A DNA stretch of 64,000 nucleotides from Ascidia mentula (GCA_947561715.1 OX387199.1:2175001-2239000); one strand, 5' to 3'. Positions 12,480 to 25,897 are shown, numbered from the stretch's first letter. Numbers and translations: made by a program. Notes: generated by a model not told the origin, from the sequence alone.

Positions 12480-12632
12480 AGGGTCTGGCAGGTTCCGAAA
12501 TCTCTCTTCGAAGTAGTCATCTATGTATCCACTGCCGACTGCAAGTACATCTTGTATATTGTGAACACACTTGAGTAAGGTTTCTGCCGCATCACCATAT
12601 ATAGCATTATGCCACAGATTCAAAATCATTAT
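12480..12632 (-). CDS. Orphan NLR exon, LRR/C-terminal type (unit 1)
   Basis: A 153-nt phase-0 exon with acceptor TTTCCAG and donor CCT/GTAAGT. It reads IMILNLWHNAIYGDAAETLL then KCVHNIQDV...RFRNLPDP, a single LRR (LxLxxN...GDAAETLLKCV) plus a tail. It is the duplicate of 25898-26050. There is no NACHT exon between here and CSTF2 copy 2, so it is either a detached 3' fragment or reached by very long splicing. Confidence 0.55.
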
Positions 12633-13475
12633 CTGGAAATAAAAGGTGGAATTAGGAAATTATGTTCAGACAAATGTGACATTAAATGTTTAAAATAAAT
12701 ATAATTGCTGGTAAAATATTAAAAACATCGACCTAATGTCCACAAATCACTAAACATTATTGGCTCATTGTCTGCACATACATTTTTACAAAAAAGTCCG
12801 GTTTTACGAAATGCCTCACTGAAAGTTTTACAAAAACGACAGTTTGTATAATTGCGTTATCTTATTAAAAGCCTAAACTTGTGTTTTTTGAGGTGACACG
12901 TGCACTATAGTGATCTTGTTTTTAATGTGGAAGACAATGCTTAAATATGGAGTCGATTGGACGTGGAATCTCTGCTTGAACACCTGAATTCCATGAAAAC
13001 GAGTAACGAGTTCTGAATGAAACGTGAATACGTCGGGGTGATTTTATATTTTGATGTTTCCATTTAAAGTGAGAACCGGGGGTCTATCCGCGCAAACGTA
13101 TACTGGTAACCGACTCAGTCCGACAGGTATCTGTCGTTTCGGTCCGCGAACCCCATCGCCCACAAGCGTGCACTGTATACAAGAGCGGAAAGCTTAGTTA
13201 CAGAGAGAGAGACTCAAGAATGGGAGGTTGGTAATGTGCAAATTGCGATTTTAGCAAATGGCCACCCTCGTTCGTTTCTGTGCCGTCACCAAGATTTCTC
13301 GCCTAAAGGTGACGAAGGGTGTGGTTGTGTTGCTATATATTTTGCAAGGCCTCCAGGTGTTTAAACGCCCGCCTGTCAGACCGCGTGCTTTGGTTTCGCG
13401 TTCCAAAGTTCGTGCAGGAGATGCGTTCGATGCTGGAGGTGTGACCGCATACCCTGTACTGACTACGATGGCGTA

Positions 13476-14489
13476 TGCAAGTTAGCCTGTGTTTGTTATA
13501 TGTTTATGTTGATGCTTTATGTTTTTGTTCTATTTGAATAAGGTCTAATATAATGTTATAAATTGTACACATGTGTGCATTTGTTGGATCCGTTGACTTC
13601 AAGAATAAGATAAGTTTTCGTCTATCATGAGACACAATAAGTAAGGTTTCATTGGAAATGCATTGTTTGAAGACAACATGAGTATCTTTAACTGGTCCTA
13701 CTACGTAAAAATGTTTCCGGACACGTCAATAAGCAATTAGTCATGCATGAAGGTTAATAATAGGGCCAAACATTGCCCGACCCAAATACTAAGAAAACCT
13801 GATAGGGATTCGTGCCCAGGATGTCCTGTGGTCAACCCCGGTGTGGTCAGAAAAAGAACATGGCGCCAACTTAGTCATACATTTCTAACTTTGGTTGCAG
13901 TTGTATACTTGCAATGCCACAAGACCCAATAAAATCAAATGGCTTATTACAAGGAATAAACAAACTCATTTAAGATTTTGAATTGGCCCTTCTGGGGTTA
14001 AATAAAGGAGAGTGTACAAATATTGTGTAGGAATTTTTGTATTTTGCGATTTTGTTATACTTTAATCGTTTGCATTTACTATTTTTTCTATAATGGACGG
14101 TTTGTGCTACTGTGTTACGTCAACAAAACTGAAACGCAGATTTTGCGGTGCTGTGTGCACCATAGTTTTATTTGCTTACACTATTAACAAAGTTTTTATA
14201 AATATTATGTAACCTGTTGTAATATAAACCCAGAAGAAATTTAAATGTTCGTGTTACAAGTTATCGTGAAATGTTAATTATTAGTGCGGAACGCTTTTGT
14301 CGACAAAACACTTTTAGATTCTGCCAAAATGATGACAGATTTTAAACCAAGATAGTGCAACCAGTATTTTTGTCTAATAAACTCCATTTTTAAGCATAAT
14401 AAAGCTAGGTGTGGAAAACGATTCCAGATCATCCAAGTGTGTCATGACCCAAAAAAGTTTGGAAACCACTGGTCTGACAAACAACTTAC
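13476..14489. other. No gene; repeat-body fragments
   Basis: Contains a copy (about 13860-13980) of the element body that recurs in each LRR cassette (CCAACTTAG..., CCAATAAAATCAAATGGCT). No exon is supported. Confidence 0.4.
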
Positions 14490-14651
14490 TGGTTTCTCAA
14501 GCTGTGATATGGAATTTGCAATCTTACAGATTCCAACACTTGTTATCTCACAAAACTCCAGAGACAGATTCTCAATCCACTGAATACATGAAGCAATAAC
14601 AGATGCAGTTTCATCATCAACTAGGCTCCCACGAAGATCAAACAACTTCAT
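14490..14651 (-). CDS. Orphan LRR exon (type A, unit 1)
   Basis: A 162-nt phase-0 exon, acceptor GTTTCAG, donor CCA/GTAAGT, encoding 54 residues: MKLFDLRGSLVDDETASVIA followed by SCIQWIENLSLEFCEITS and ending SQLEKP. It has two 27-28-residue ribonuclease-inhibitor-type LRRs. The substitutions EFCEIT and DLRG make it the most divergent of the type-A exons. Confidence 0.6.
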
Positions 14652-14759
14652 CTGAAACAAATAAAAAATTGCTGGAATCAGTTTTTATGTCAACAATACA
14701 TCATTGTATCAATTATGACGTCACAGAACCAGAATAGTCACTTGGTGAATTTAATCGTT

Positions 14760-14803
14760 GAGCTCCGGTAGCTCAGTCAGTTAGAGAAAGAACCCGAATT
14801 ACA
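14760..14803 (+). repeat. tRNA-like SINE head
   Basis: GAGCTCCGGTAGCTCAGTCA... resembles a tRNA 5' half with an A box (TAGCTCAGTCAGTTAGAG). No B box follows. One of four copies, each about 110 bp from a type-A LRR exon. Confidence 0.4.
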
Positions 14804-16143
14804 CGTTGTAGCGCTCACTTTACCGCATTATAACGAAGCGGATTAATTTCCTTTCTTTTGCCGGGTTTTTTTTTTTGCTGATGTTGCGCGGACTCATGCA
14901 TTCATTCATAAACTTCAATGCAATAAAGCTATACAAGGCTTCAGTGTCATCCCAAATTACACATTGCTCCTTAGTAACACGTTTGAATGACTGCATGAGT
15001 CCATGCAACACCAGCAAAACTTAGTAAAACGTTTGTGACTTGGGTTGCAGTGAAATGCTTGCATTTCCACGGGACCCAATAAAATCAACCAACTTATTAC
15101 AAGACATAAACAAACTTATTTTTGAATTCCCCCTTTTAGTTTTGTTTATGAAGGGTAGTGTACAAATTTATGTTCAAGGAATATTCGTATTCGTATGTTG
15201 AGCTTTAATATTACTGTTTCTTGTAATCGAGCTTTACACACTACAAATGCTTGCGACTGCGCTATTTTTCCAATAAAAGACGGTTTGTGTAACTGCTTAC
15301 GTCACCGAAAACCGAAACGCATGTTTTGCGGTGGTGCGTGCGCCATTGTTTTATTTGTTTTACTTTGAAGTAAGGTCTTTAATATATTTGGTACCAAATA
15401 CAGATATGAATGAATACGCATTTTTGTAGTCAATGAAAAATGTCAATAAAACATCATTTTTTTATCTGAAGTTGCCCGATGCCACCCTAAGTAAATTTTA
15501 AATGCTCAAGGTAATAGTTATTGCTTGGAAGTCTGCACTTACTGGATCCAAACATTAAAGTTTGTTAAAAAAACGTTTTTTCACACAAATAACGATGTTG
15601 AAGTCCAAAGTAATCAATCAGAATGACTTCCAAACGCAGGCCTTTTCACGCTTTTGCTTTGGGGGTGACGTCACTTTCAATCAAGTGCCAAACCACTTTC
15701 CGCTCAACAGTTATTTTAAAAATATCTCGAAATTTCAAGAATTTGGTGCAGATTAGCGTAAGAGTATTTAAAATAAGTAGAGATCCCAGATAAAGCAAAC
15801 AGCGTGGAAAGGCCGGTGTTTGAAGTCATTCTGATGGAACACTTCGCATTGCAAAATAATTCAACATTATAATTTGTGAGAAATCACTGCTAACAAAGTT
15901 TTCATCAATATTATGTCACCTGTTATAATATAAACCCAGAAAAAGTTTGAATGTTCGTGTTACAAGTTATCGTGAAATGGTAGTCATTGGTGCGGAACGT
16001 TTTGGATAAAATTTTTTTTTGTTTTGCCAGAATGATGATAGAGTTCAAACCAAGGTAGTGCAACCAGTATTGTTGTTTAAATTTAACTTTTTTTAACATA
16101 ATAACATTAGGTGTGGTTCCAGATCATCCAAGTGTGTCGTGAC

Positions 16144-16571
16144 TAGTGATGTCCTCCGCCGGATCCGGGTACCCGGACCCGGCCGGATATTGACCAATTT
16201 TTAATACCCGGACCCGGCCGGATAATACACTTAATTTTACCGGATAGTTGGGAAAGCATTTTTGTCCTAAAAACGGACAAACATTTCGCAAATTACTGAT
16301 ACTCGCCAACTTCCGTTTTTTCTGTTGTTTGTTGTTAAGGTTTTTCGTGACGTGTTATACCATATTAATAAATGACCACGTTTATTTGTTCCACTTATGA
16401 TAAGCTAACCTTAACATTGCATTCTGTTTGGCAATCAAACATTTTTGCCATACTGATAAAATACACGAATCGGTGTTAACAAACTGCCGGATCCAAATTA
16501 TCAGGCCGGATTTGATTGACAACTATCCGGATCTGGCCGGGCCGGATAATTTGGAACTGTGAACATCACTA
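16144..16571. mobile_element. Non-autonomous hAT-type MITE
   Basis: Terminal inverted repeats TAGTGATGTCC / GAACATCACTA are bounded on both sides by the identical 8-bp target duplication GTCGTGAC (16136-16143 and 16572-16579), the hAT signature. The 428-bp interior is CCGG-rich and non-coding. Confidence 0.75.
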
Positions 16572-16620
16572 GTCGTGACCCTAAAATGTTTGGAAACCAC
16601 TGGTCTAACATACAACTTAC

Positions 16621-16782
16621 TGGTTTCTCAAGTTGTGATATGGAATTTGCAATCTTACAGATTCCAACACTTGTCATCTTACAACTCCCCAGAGACAGAT
16701 TCTCCATCCAGTGAATACATGAAGCAATAGCAGATGCACTTTCATCATCAACTGTGTTTCTATCAAGATACAACGACGTCAT
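16621..16782 (-). CDS. Orphan LRR exon (type A, unit 1)
   Basis: A 162-nt phase-0 exon (TTTCAG acceptor, CCA/GTAAGT donor). It reads MTSLYLDRNTVDDESASAIA, then SCIHWMENLSLGSCKMTSVG and ends SISQLEKP. It is nearly identical to the exons at 28637-28798 and 29798-29959. It is intact but separated from the NLR NACHT exon by CSTF2 copy 2. Confidence 0.65.
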
Positions 16783-16888
16783 CTGAAACAAATGAAAAAT
16801 TCCTGGAATCAGTTTTTATGTCAACAATATCATTGCATCAATTATGACGTCTCAGAGACAGATCAATCACTTGGTAAATTTATTTGTT

Positions 16889-16932
16889 GAGCTACGGTAG
16901 CTCAGTCAGTTAGGGAAAGAACCCAAATTACA
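16889..16932 (+). repeat. tRNA-like SINE head
   Basis: Second copy (GAGCTACGGTAGCTCAGTCA...), beside the type-A LRR exon at 16621-16782. Confidence 0.4.
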
Positions 16933-17881
16933 CATGGCTCCAACTTAGTAACACGTTTGTGACTTTGGTCACAGTTATATGCTTGCAATGCCGCAATACC
17001 CAATAAAATCAAATGGCTTATTACAAGAAATAAACAAACTTATTAAAGTTTTGGATTAGCCCTTCTAGGTTTGTTAAGTGTACAAATATTCTATCAGAAA
17101 TTTTCCTATGTTGATCTTTTGTATTACTGTTACTTGTGAGTGATCGAGCTTTACAAACAACCAATGCCTGCGTTTGCGCTATTTTTGCAATAAAATATGG
17201 AATGAGTAACTGCGTTACGTTACCAAAACTGTAACGAATGTTTTGCGGTGGTGCATGCGCCATAGTTTTATTAGCTTTTCCCAATCGAATCCGGTAAATT
17301 GCAAACTTGCCAAGCTTTTTTATGTGGTCAGCCGGTAAATTTTGTGCAATTATGTGTTGAGCGGTATGTGATTCGCTGAAGTATTTTCTTAAAAAAGGAT
17401 AGCCTATGGTTCAGAATTTACGAGCCCTATGCAATTAACCACATTAGCCAATTACAAGGATTCGTGCCTTAGAAGTGAGGCCTTGGAAATATTTGAAACC
17501 AAATAACGATATGAATAAATACACATTAACGTAGTCGATAAAAATACAAACAAAATATTTTACATTTACAGTTGCCCGATGCCACCCTATTGACTTTTCC
17601 TAAAATTGTTGTTTAAATACAGCTGTAAAATTAAATCCACTTAAAATTTTTTGCACGACAATGATTACCTAGGCGATTATGTTGTGATCGCATGGAAAAT
17701 AATGGCATCGAACTCACCATACAACTGACCCATGGTTATAGTTGTAAAACAAACAGTTGATACGTTTTAATCAGCATCAACATGTAAATGGCATTGGAAC
17801 CAAATCCGTCGCATCCACGACAACTACATCTGAAACTTGCAGTTTTCTCAAAAAGAAAGAATGTTTCTGTGGCAACGGTCT

Positions 17882-20800
17882 TCATGGCCTTCCTCCTTGC
17901 AACTGATCTTTGAGAGCAAGGATGCTGCGCCTCTGCTCATCTGGGAGCATCCGGATTTGTTCTGGAGTTAACTGGAGGACTTGCATGATCAGAGCGGCCT
18001 GGAAATACATGATGGCAAAATTTTAACCTTGTATCCTAATATATATTTGATTGACTTTTTAAGTGTTAAAAGTGAACGAAAACATTGACCACAAAACTAC
18101 ACATTTTATTCACAATTTGACCAAAGTTGTTTTTAGATTTGGGCATGTGTCTAAGATTTATTGTGGGCTGACTTTTTTGTACATATACAAATGCAGAACT
18201 TCAGTTGATGCAAAAAATATAAAACATCCATTCACTATTCATTTCCACAATAATCGAACTTCCGATTTGTATCACAATGCTACAACGAACCTTTTCCTGA
18301 TCCTGCTCTGCAGATGGATCCATAGGGGCGTCCTCCTGAGCAGGAGGAGGTCTTCCTCTTCTTGGATCGCTTCTTTCCGGTGGTGGCGGAGGGTGTCGTG
18401 CAGGATCCCCACGCATTCCTGGACGATCCATCGGAGGTCTTCCCCCACGATCCATCGGATGATCTCTTGGAGACAATCCTCGTTCTAGAGATGAACGCCC
18501 CCGATCATGTGAGTTACCTCGTTCTGGGGGCCCACGATCGGGAAAGCCCCGCTCATCTAGTGGCAAGAATTACAAGTTAACAGAATGTGTTAAAAACTGT
18601 AAGACCTGCAGACACCCTCTTGACGTTAGTGTCACAGTAGTCAGCAAAGTAATTGTAAAATGCACCAGAAAATAATTATATTATAATTATTATACTAATA
18701 ATTATACTGGTTGTGCAAAATTTGTCTGTGTATTTTTGACCTTCACATTTCTTAAACAAATGAAGACGAGAACTAATTGATTTTCACAACTAATCTCCAT
18801 GTAAGAATGTGGTCATTCTACCTCTTGGATTAGGTGGAAATCCTCGACCAAAACCTTCATCCATATGTGGTGGTCTGTGACGATCCATCGGGTCACCCAT
18901 ACCATGATCCACGGGCACTCTTTCTATAACCCGCATGTCCACCTCCATTCTTCTTGGACCTCTGAATTGTAAAATGTTTATTAGTTTTAAACATCATAGC
19001 ATGTTTTTGACAACAATTGAAAACTTTACAAAACAAGGGTGTTTCAACACAGGCAACATATTGTCTGCAAGTAAACATTTTCCATTGTCAATTTTATGTT
19101 TGCCAGACTTAATACAACCAATAGTTGATCAGTGTCCATGCAACTTCAACAAATTTATTGTTCATTTATGTCGGATATGAGCAAACTGGGGCCTTAGGTA
19201 AAATCACTGTTGGGTCAGGCTGCCATTTTTTGTTTGCTTTTCAGTTACAGCATCTGAGCATTAATAATTACAAGTCTGTTAGTTTATATATTGTTGTGTA
19301 AAATCTCTTTGCACACATTTACTCATGTGGTTCAATCCCAAATTTTTGATACTTTTTGGCCCACAAGCGGAAAAAGTTGCCCACTCCTACGTTCTTGTTT
19401 ATAAAAAATATCAAAAAGATACCATAGTAAAGAAGAGTACATATTTCTCAGGCCAAATAATGCCCTTCTATGTCCAACATAATAGCCCATGGAACATCCT
19501 TTGCATCAGCTGCATAGTATCACTACCAGATTAAACAGTTTAATTCCCACCTATCTCCTGGACCAACTTCCATTGGGTGCCCCCTACCAGGTGGGGGTTC
19601 TCTCATGCGTTCACCATCCCGGCCACCTCCGAGCCCAGGCAGTGGACTGCCATTGGGCCTTGCATCCTACAATCATTACAACAACTGGATCAATTAATGA
19701 AACAATTCATATAAATTAGTGGATAGCAATAATGACAAAATATTTCATTTCTTAAAAGCAAACACAAAACTTTGGTGACAAAAATTTGCTTACGGATTCT
19801 GGACGAGGACCTTCAGATGCTGGAATGAGAGGTTGAACTGGATTTTGTCTGTGCAGCATTTTCTACACGTATAAATAGTATTATCAGGCAAAAAAACAAT
19901 AAATGCACAATAACCAAAAATTTTTTCATTGAGACCTTTTAGGTCGAAACAGTGGCCATCTGTCTGCAGCTTATACACAGTTCATATTATTGACTTCACA
20001 TTGCTTATCATTTTTGTCATTGTTTCAACATTATAATTTTTTATTTCAATAAAATATTTAGTTCCTTCTTCTGATTATTTTGTTGGAGCTGTTTCGTTAC
20101 CATGGCAATTTCTGGATCCACAATCCTCATGACAACTTGAGCTTGCAACAACGCATATGCAAGTTGTGGGTTTTGAAGCAGCATGTTTCTGGCCTCTACT
20201 GGGTTGTTTTGAATGCATTGCTACAACAGTTCAAAAACACAGATTAGCAAAATCGCAATATTCCTACAAAATTCTCATGGATGTTTTGAAACATATATAT
20301 TCTAAGATTAATTCGGAAGAAAAACAACAACAAAATATGTTGCCTTCATTTGTTTCATGAGCTCGAACATTTGTTCAGGGGGGAGGCTTGCAACAGCCTT
20401 GCTGATAGCTTCTGGGGCATCTTGAGATGGAGTTGGTTCCCCGTATTCCGATTCCACTGGAGGACCCATGGCCCTGAAGTGGTTTACTTCTTCCTGTAAA
20501 CAAAACACAATGATTGGACATCATAAATATTGTGCTGATTTTGCTGTCAGGCACACTACAATTTAAACAGAACTCCTCTCCTGGCATAAATTAAAAAAGA
20601 CTGACATCACTGGTTATTTTCCCTTTTTCTCCCAAACAATTTTTGATCGAAATTGTTATTCAATGTGCATGGAAATTGAAAATGACAAGAACCAATGCAT
20701 TATATAGCTAAACATCTGGACAAAAACAGTCCAAATACAAAACAAGGTTAGGTAATATGTTCCTGAGACTACAAAAAGACAATCAGCACCAGTGTATGAT

Positions 20801-21543
20801 CAGACATTGGGTTAATGTTGCCAAAAATACGTTTGCAAAGAGTACAGCGTACATCAACACTCAGATTAACAGCAATTACCCATACCTGAAAGTTATTGCG
20901 GTTCTTTTCACTTGTTGCATGATCAACTCTCAGTGGTCGGCCATGTAACTCCCTTCCATTAAGATTTCTCATCGCACTCATGGCAGTCTCCTGATCTTGA
21001 TACTCAGCAAATCCATATCCCTTAGGCTTGCCAGATTCGCGATCAAATACGAGGCTACATTAACATAAACACATAATAAGCATAGTGGGGTTGAAAATAT
21101 GAAATGTGCAAGCTGCATACGGAAGTCATTGCTTGGCCATTTGGTCGGCAAAGTCGTCTGATAGTCACACCAGCTGCACTGATGAGACCTTATTGGTCGA
21201 AACAGTTGCCATCTGTATGCAGCTTACACAATAATAATATAAATTAATGAGTCTGACTATACTTGCAAATGCCTGCAGTCTGTCACACCATACGAAAGCA
21301 CATACCGAAAACTAATGACGTTGCCAACTTCATTGAAAATGTCTTTCAACTCCTCTTCCGTTGACTCGTAAGGTATATTTCCAACTGAAAACAATTTTAT
21401 GTCAAACCATTAATGTAAAAAAACGGACATTACTAACAGAGGGAAAAAAATGTATGAATTTAAGATAGGCCTATATACTTACCAAACACGGATCGGACAG
21501 ATCTTTCGTAGTCGACTGGATCACGGTCTCTTAAGCCAAACAT
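17882..21543 (-). CDS. CSTF2: Cleavage stimulation factor subunit 2 (CstF-64), copy 2
   Basis: Same ten-exon structure and exon lengths as copy 1: 21543-21483, 21384-21306, 21054-20886, 20493-20344, 20220-20101, 19862-19794, 19666-19551, 18961-18822, 18556-18291 and 17998-17882 (428 residues, intact). About five amino-acid differences from copy 1 were seen, all in the Pro/Gly/Arg-rich region (F-P-DRG for [11 protein letters not shown] for SSHERG, GMRGD for GMGGD, GERMRE for GEQMRE). The RRM, hinge and C-terminal helices are the same. The GC-AG intron after exon 4 is kept (AAG/GCAACA). Introns carry insertions absent from copy 1, including a complete hammerhead motif in the intron between exons 3 and 2. 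Both copies look functional, so this is a recent duplicate or an assembly haplotig. Confidence 0.94.
19927..19971 (+). ncRNA. Degenerate hammerhead-ribozyme motif in CSTF2 copy 2 intron
   Basis: Stem II (GACC TTTTA GGTC), GAAA, stem III (ACAG...CTGT) and the stem I 3' strand (TGCAGCTT) are kept. The CUGAUGA box is lost at the junction with the intron (TCATTGA). The surrounding ~100 bp is absent from copy 1. Confidence 0.5.
21172..21224 (+). ncRNA. Complete type I hammerhead ribozyme motif
   Basis: All parts are in order: stem I 5' AGCTGCA; core CTGATGA; stem II GACC-TTATT-GGTC; core GAA; stem III ACAG-TTGCCAT-CTGT; A17; stem I 3' TGCAGCT, perfectly complementary to the 5' strand. Predicted self-cleavage follows position 21217. 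It lies in an insertion of roughly 150 bp in the intron between exons 3 and 2 of CSTF2 copy 2, on the strand opposite the gene. Copy 1 lacks the insertion. Such ribozymes are known from Penelope-like elements and retrozymes. Activity is not shown. Confidence 0.8.
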
Positions 21544-24500
21544 TATCGTTTTCTGTCATTCGAGTCTTATAAAGCACAAAATAAACAAATTAAACGCACA
21601 CTTTCCTGCTGATCGTGACTTTTGGTTTGGTGGAAACTGGCAATTTCACATACGAAGTACTAGTCAGTAGTTAATGACATATACATGGCAGTCAAATATA
21701 AGGTGCGCGTTTCTTTAAGCTGAAATTTTATTATAAAGTCCTAATTTCACCCAATCTAATAAAACGAAGCACCTGCATTTGCATACACACGCCACAGCAA
21801 CAGCGTTATTTCGGCGAAATGGAAATTGGTTAAAAACGAAATTATTTCACGCATGAGTGAACACGACGATTGTGTTCATACAAATTATAAATTAACTCGT
21901 AACAAAATTAATCAACAAGATCTCCAATATTTATGAAACAATATCTATACTTATGTAATTGCAATCTTAAAACACCTATAAAGTATATCGCAACGAAATG
22001 GGTTTGACCGCGGTCACGCTGTGTGAATCCCAGCATTGTTCGTCAAGGAAGATACTTTTACACCGGGTCACAAAGTTTTTTCCAAACTTGATCCACATAT
22101 AAGCCTACGTAACACAGAAATCTGTGCGAATATTAAAGCTACGATTTTGTGTAGTATTTTAACTTAAATTTATAAACAAAAATAACAGGCGGTGGCCCTA
22201 TTCACGCCTAATCATTAAAATTTGCAGAGATTTCTGTTTTACACATACTTATATGTAGATCAGGTTTGGAAAAAACTTCGTGACCCGGTGTAGCAGTATT
22301 TTCCGTTCGTCAAAGCGTACACTGCGAGCATTTGCGGCTCTGCATAGAAGTACCAATTTAATAATGTTCCGGGCCATAGATTTTTTTGAAATTGGCGTAG
22401 ATTAGGCTTAGAGCATTTAGATCACATTACCATTGAGTTTTTAAAGACCTATAAAGTATATCGCAACGAAAAGGGTCTGACCGGGCAGCACTGTGAAACG
22501 ACTTTATTGTTTTTGTATGGTTGTAGACTGGTCACTAGTTACTATAAATTCTATTACTGGTATTAACTCTCCAACATGGGTAAGCTTCATTTATACCTCT
22601 ACCAATTACTAACTCTAAACCAATAATTGAATTGAAAACCCATATTCCTATTCACCCTCATATTTTGCAAACCAGTGCAGGCCAAAAATATACAACCATC
22701 CGTTTCCTTAGTGAAGGCTTACATTCTTGTACCTTTGATAGACTTCAAAGTTTACGTATAAAAAACATTGGTTATGAAACGCAAACTTTCTAACTGCGTC
22801 ACACACGATGTTGGTAAAACTACTTCTTTACCGTGGAAATCAGACGAAGATCAAATTTTATATTTGGACTTTGGTGACTTCTTTCTGCCACCATAAAAGT
22901 AGTTCTCAACAATTTTCTTCCGTCGATCGAAGAAAATTCCGAAGGCGGCGGAAAGCACGAGGGGAACTCAAAATTTCACCACAAGTTTTAAGTTTCACAC
23001 CCACCTTTAATTATTTCAACACACCTTGCGACTACAACTATTAAGAAGTTTTTAGTCTATTACCGCTTTCACGCTACAAAGTATACACAACACACACAAC
23101 CAAAGGCAGTATTTGTAGCTAACTCCAATTGTTCCTAGTTTTATTCCCGAAAAGTACCGGAGATACTGAAACATTTCCCCCCCTATTCTTGGTGATATTG
23201 TTGTAATAAATAACCTCAGGAAGTGACAATGTTTCATGCAAAGGCATGGTTGGCAGGTTTGTTTTAGTCACAGTCGATAAAAGCGACATTTACCGGCAAA
23301 ATATCTTTCCACAAACTTACACTGGATGTCGTACTAATCAATACATCGGGTAAAAATAATGTTGGGTGACGTCAGTCAAGCTTATCAAGCAGAAGGCCAG
23401 GATAACCGGGTTACGAATATCGCTGTGGTAAAAAAAAATGTATTGGGTGACATCGGGCAAATCAACACTTAAACATTGAAAAACAATTTGTTGCTGAAGC
23501 TGCCAGGCATATTACTTGTCGGTCGTATCCCGGTGCTATCTGCACAATGTAACCCACCTTTCAATACAACTTAACAGATGCCTTTACAAATATCACTTCC
23601 CAACCGTAAGCACTTTGTATTGAAAAAGTATGTACAACATATGTCGGGGATTCCACATAAGCAATTGACAGCTCCGGTTTAAGCGCTGGGTGGCGACATC
23701 GAGCAGCAATGATCCACAATAACGATTGCACAAAAACCAACATCCAATGTTCAAATATTTACAACATAAACCTTCCACTTCCACCCGTTATAACTTCATG
23801 AAACCCATAGATAGATACAGATTTGTTTGAAGCAAAAATAAAAAAAAAACGTGCGCCGATAAAACCGAACAGTAGTTGGTGGAAGATCGGTTGTTCTCGT
23901 CATCAAACATTTTAGTTACGAACTTAAAAAAATCTTCGTTCAAAAACCAACAAAGGGTTGCCAGAATTCACGACATAATGTATCAGAAAACAATGTAATG
24001 TGGAAATACTCGATTGTAATCAGTCAAAAATTAATATAAGTCGCACGTAAATGTTGAAAGTAATGTTTAGTGCGGAAGTTAAAGTATTGTCACAAAATCT
24101 GTCGTTGAAAATTGTTAGGAAGGCGGATAACTTTGTACGATAAACCTCTGTTGACCGATTTACATAAGAGAGAAGTAAAGACGAAACTCAGAGCAGGAGA
24201 CAAAAATATGCGTGTTTCAAAGACGTCCTTGATTGTAAGCAACACAAACAGTAAAACTTGGCGACAATTTCAACGAAACCAGATACATAGAGACGCATTT
24301 ATATGTTTGGCAAAGAAGTAAAAATGAGAGTTATGGAGACAAACGGTATTAATACGTACATTGTAAATACAAATAACACACAGAAGTTGGATAAAGCACA
24401 GAAAAATGTGAAGAATATTTACCAAGCATTTGGGAATGTTTCGTCTTCGTGACATGAAGCAGAAAGGTTTATTGGTGAGAAGTGACAGAAATCCCTGTTG

Positions 24501-25897
24501 ATTCTGGCAGCAAACAGCCTGAAGTAATATATTGTTACTTGTCGTTCAACAGAGCTCAGCGCATTTCTATCTTAGCAAGATATCGACGAGAAACACTGAA
24601 CTTTAGTGTGGAATGGTCAGAATATTACGATACCGATGATATAAGTTAATTGAATTGAATTTTGAATGAGTTTTGTCGCCTGGTTGTAAATCTCGGGCCT
24701 TCTTTCTAGTATTTAAAAGTCACCCGATAACAGCAAGGTTTCATAATATTTATGTGGTATTTTGTGAAGTTCGATCATCAAAAGTTTCGTTACCAACTTT
24801 ACTGACATGAAACGATAATCGTTACTTCCGCACTAACCTTGATACAGAGTTGCGGGAAATTATCAACGGTTACAGTTCAAGTAAATGCGTTGGAAAGTTT
24901 TATTTGTACTTAAGGTCAAAATAAACGGTTTCACTGAGATTTCTGGTATTTCGAGAACTCCAAATGCCGTACAGGACTTTTGATAAACGTAAATTTGCAA
25001 ACACCCATATTTCACATTCTTATTGTTGGTGATAACAAAGTTGTACTGAAGGAACAACCCACCACTAAAAATGTCGCAAATACATTAATCCTTCGGTAAA
25101 ACTAATATTTAAAGTAAAAATGTCAAAACGCCTTTGGTCAGTAGTGATTATTGAAATAAATCGTCGGACGTGGTCCTTAACTAAACAATGGTTTCCTAAA
25201 CATACAATGAGACCGACTCTGATGCACCACCTTGTGGTGTAACATTTGCAGGAAATACGCCAGTAGGTAGAGCAAAAGATTTTTCCGGGTTTTAAAGGCA
25301 ATGGTTCACAACCGACAAGCGTAATTGAAATATTCAAACTTCACATTTTATCGATGAAACGTCACTAAGAAAACTTCTTACAGGTTTAGAAGGGATTTGA
25401 TCTCCGCAAAATAATTCCCAGCGATCAATCATATTTACTTGCATTTGTTAAACCCAAATATAAGGGATGAATTGAAGTGGAGAGTAGGAGTTAGAGATTC
25501 GCTTCTTACCAAAATGTCAACTTTGGCTTCTACAATACAATGGATTGGTTATTTCATACATCGTTTCACTATAATAACAGTAGTATTTCATGAAGCAAAT
25601 ATTTTGTGACGTGTATTTATTTCCATAAATGCAACATCCACTCAAACATAATAAAATACTTCTATTCAGTCGAGTTTGTTTGTGTGATTTTATTTCAAAT
25701 CTTAAGCCACATAAACTGAAAATACATGGATTGGATGATGTGGACTTTCTTTATATTACCCCAGTGGTGGCAACCTGAGGCTTGCACATGACACAAGCCT
25801 TAATACAAGACAACCCACGAGGTAGACATATTATTATCGTGTTAGTATCAAATAGCAATGACAGTTTGTACGTGGAACAAATAGTTTTCATACTTAC
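21544..25897. other. CSTF2 copy 2 upstream flank; no gene recognised
   Basis: Counterpart of 8562-12479. Nothing beyond the foldback repeat is supported. Confidence 0.4.
22018..22322. repeat. Foldback/MITE-like inverted repeat, copy 2
   Basis: Duplicate of 9058-9340 with the same two arms and loop, plus the flanking direct repeat (TAAAGTATATCGCAACGAAA) on both sides. Confidence 0.55.

Larger units (their letters stand above)
4958..13475. repeat. Tandem duplication unit 1 (CSTF2 copy 1 to LRR flank)
   Basis: This segment aligns almost base for base, introns included, with 17748-26945. The offset grows from about 12,790 to about 13,460 bp because of insertions in unit 2. The left breakpoint is near 4958/17748, just 3' of CSTF2. 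Similarity continues, rearranged, in the LRR cassettes at 13.8-17.3 kb versus 27.7-30.2 kb. Confidence 0.85.
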
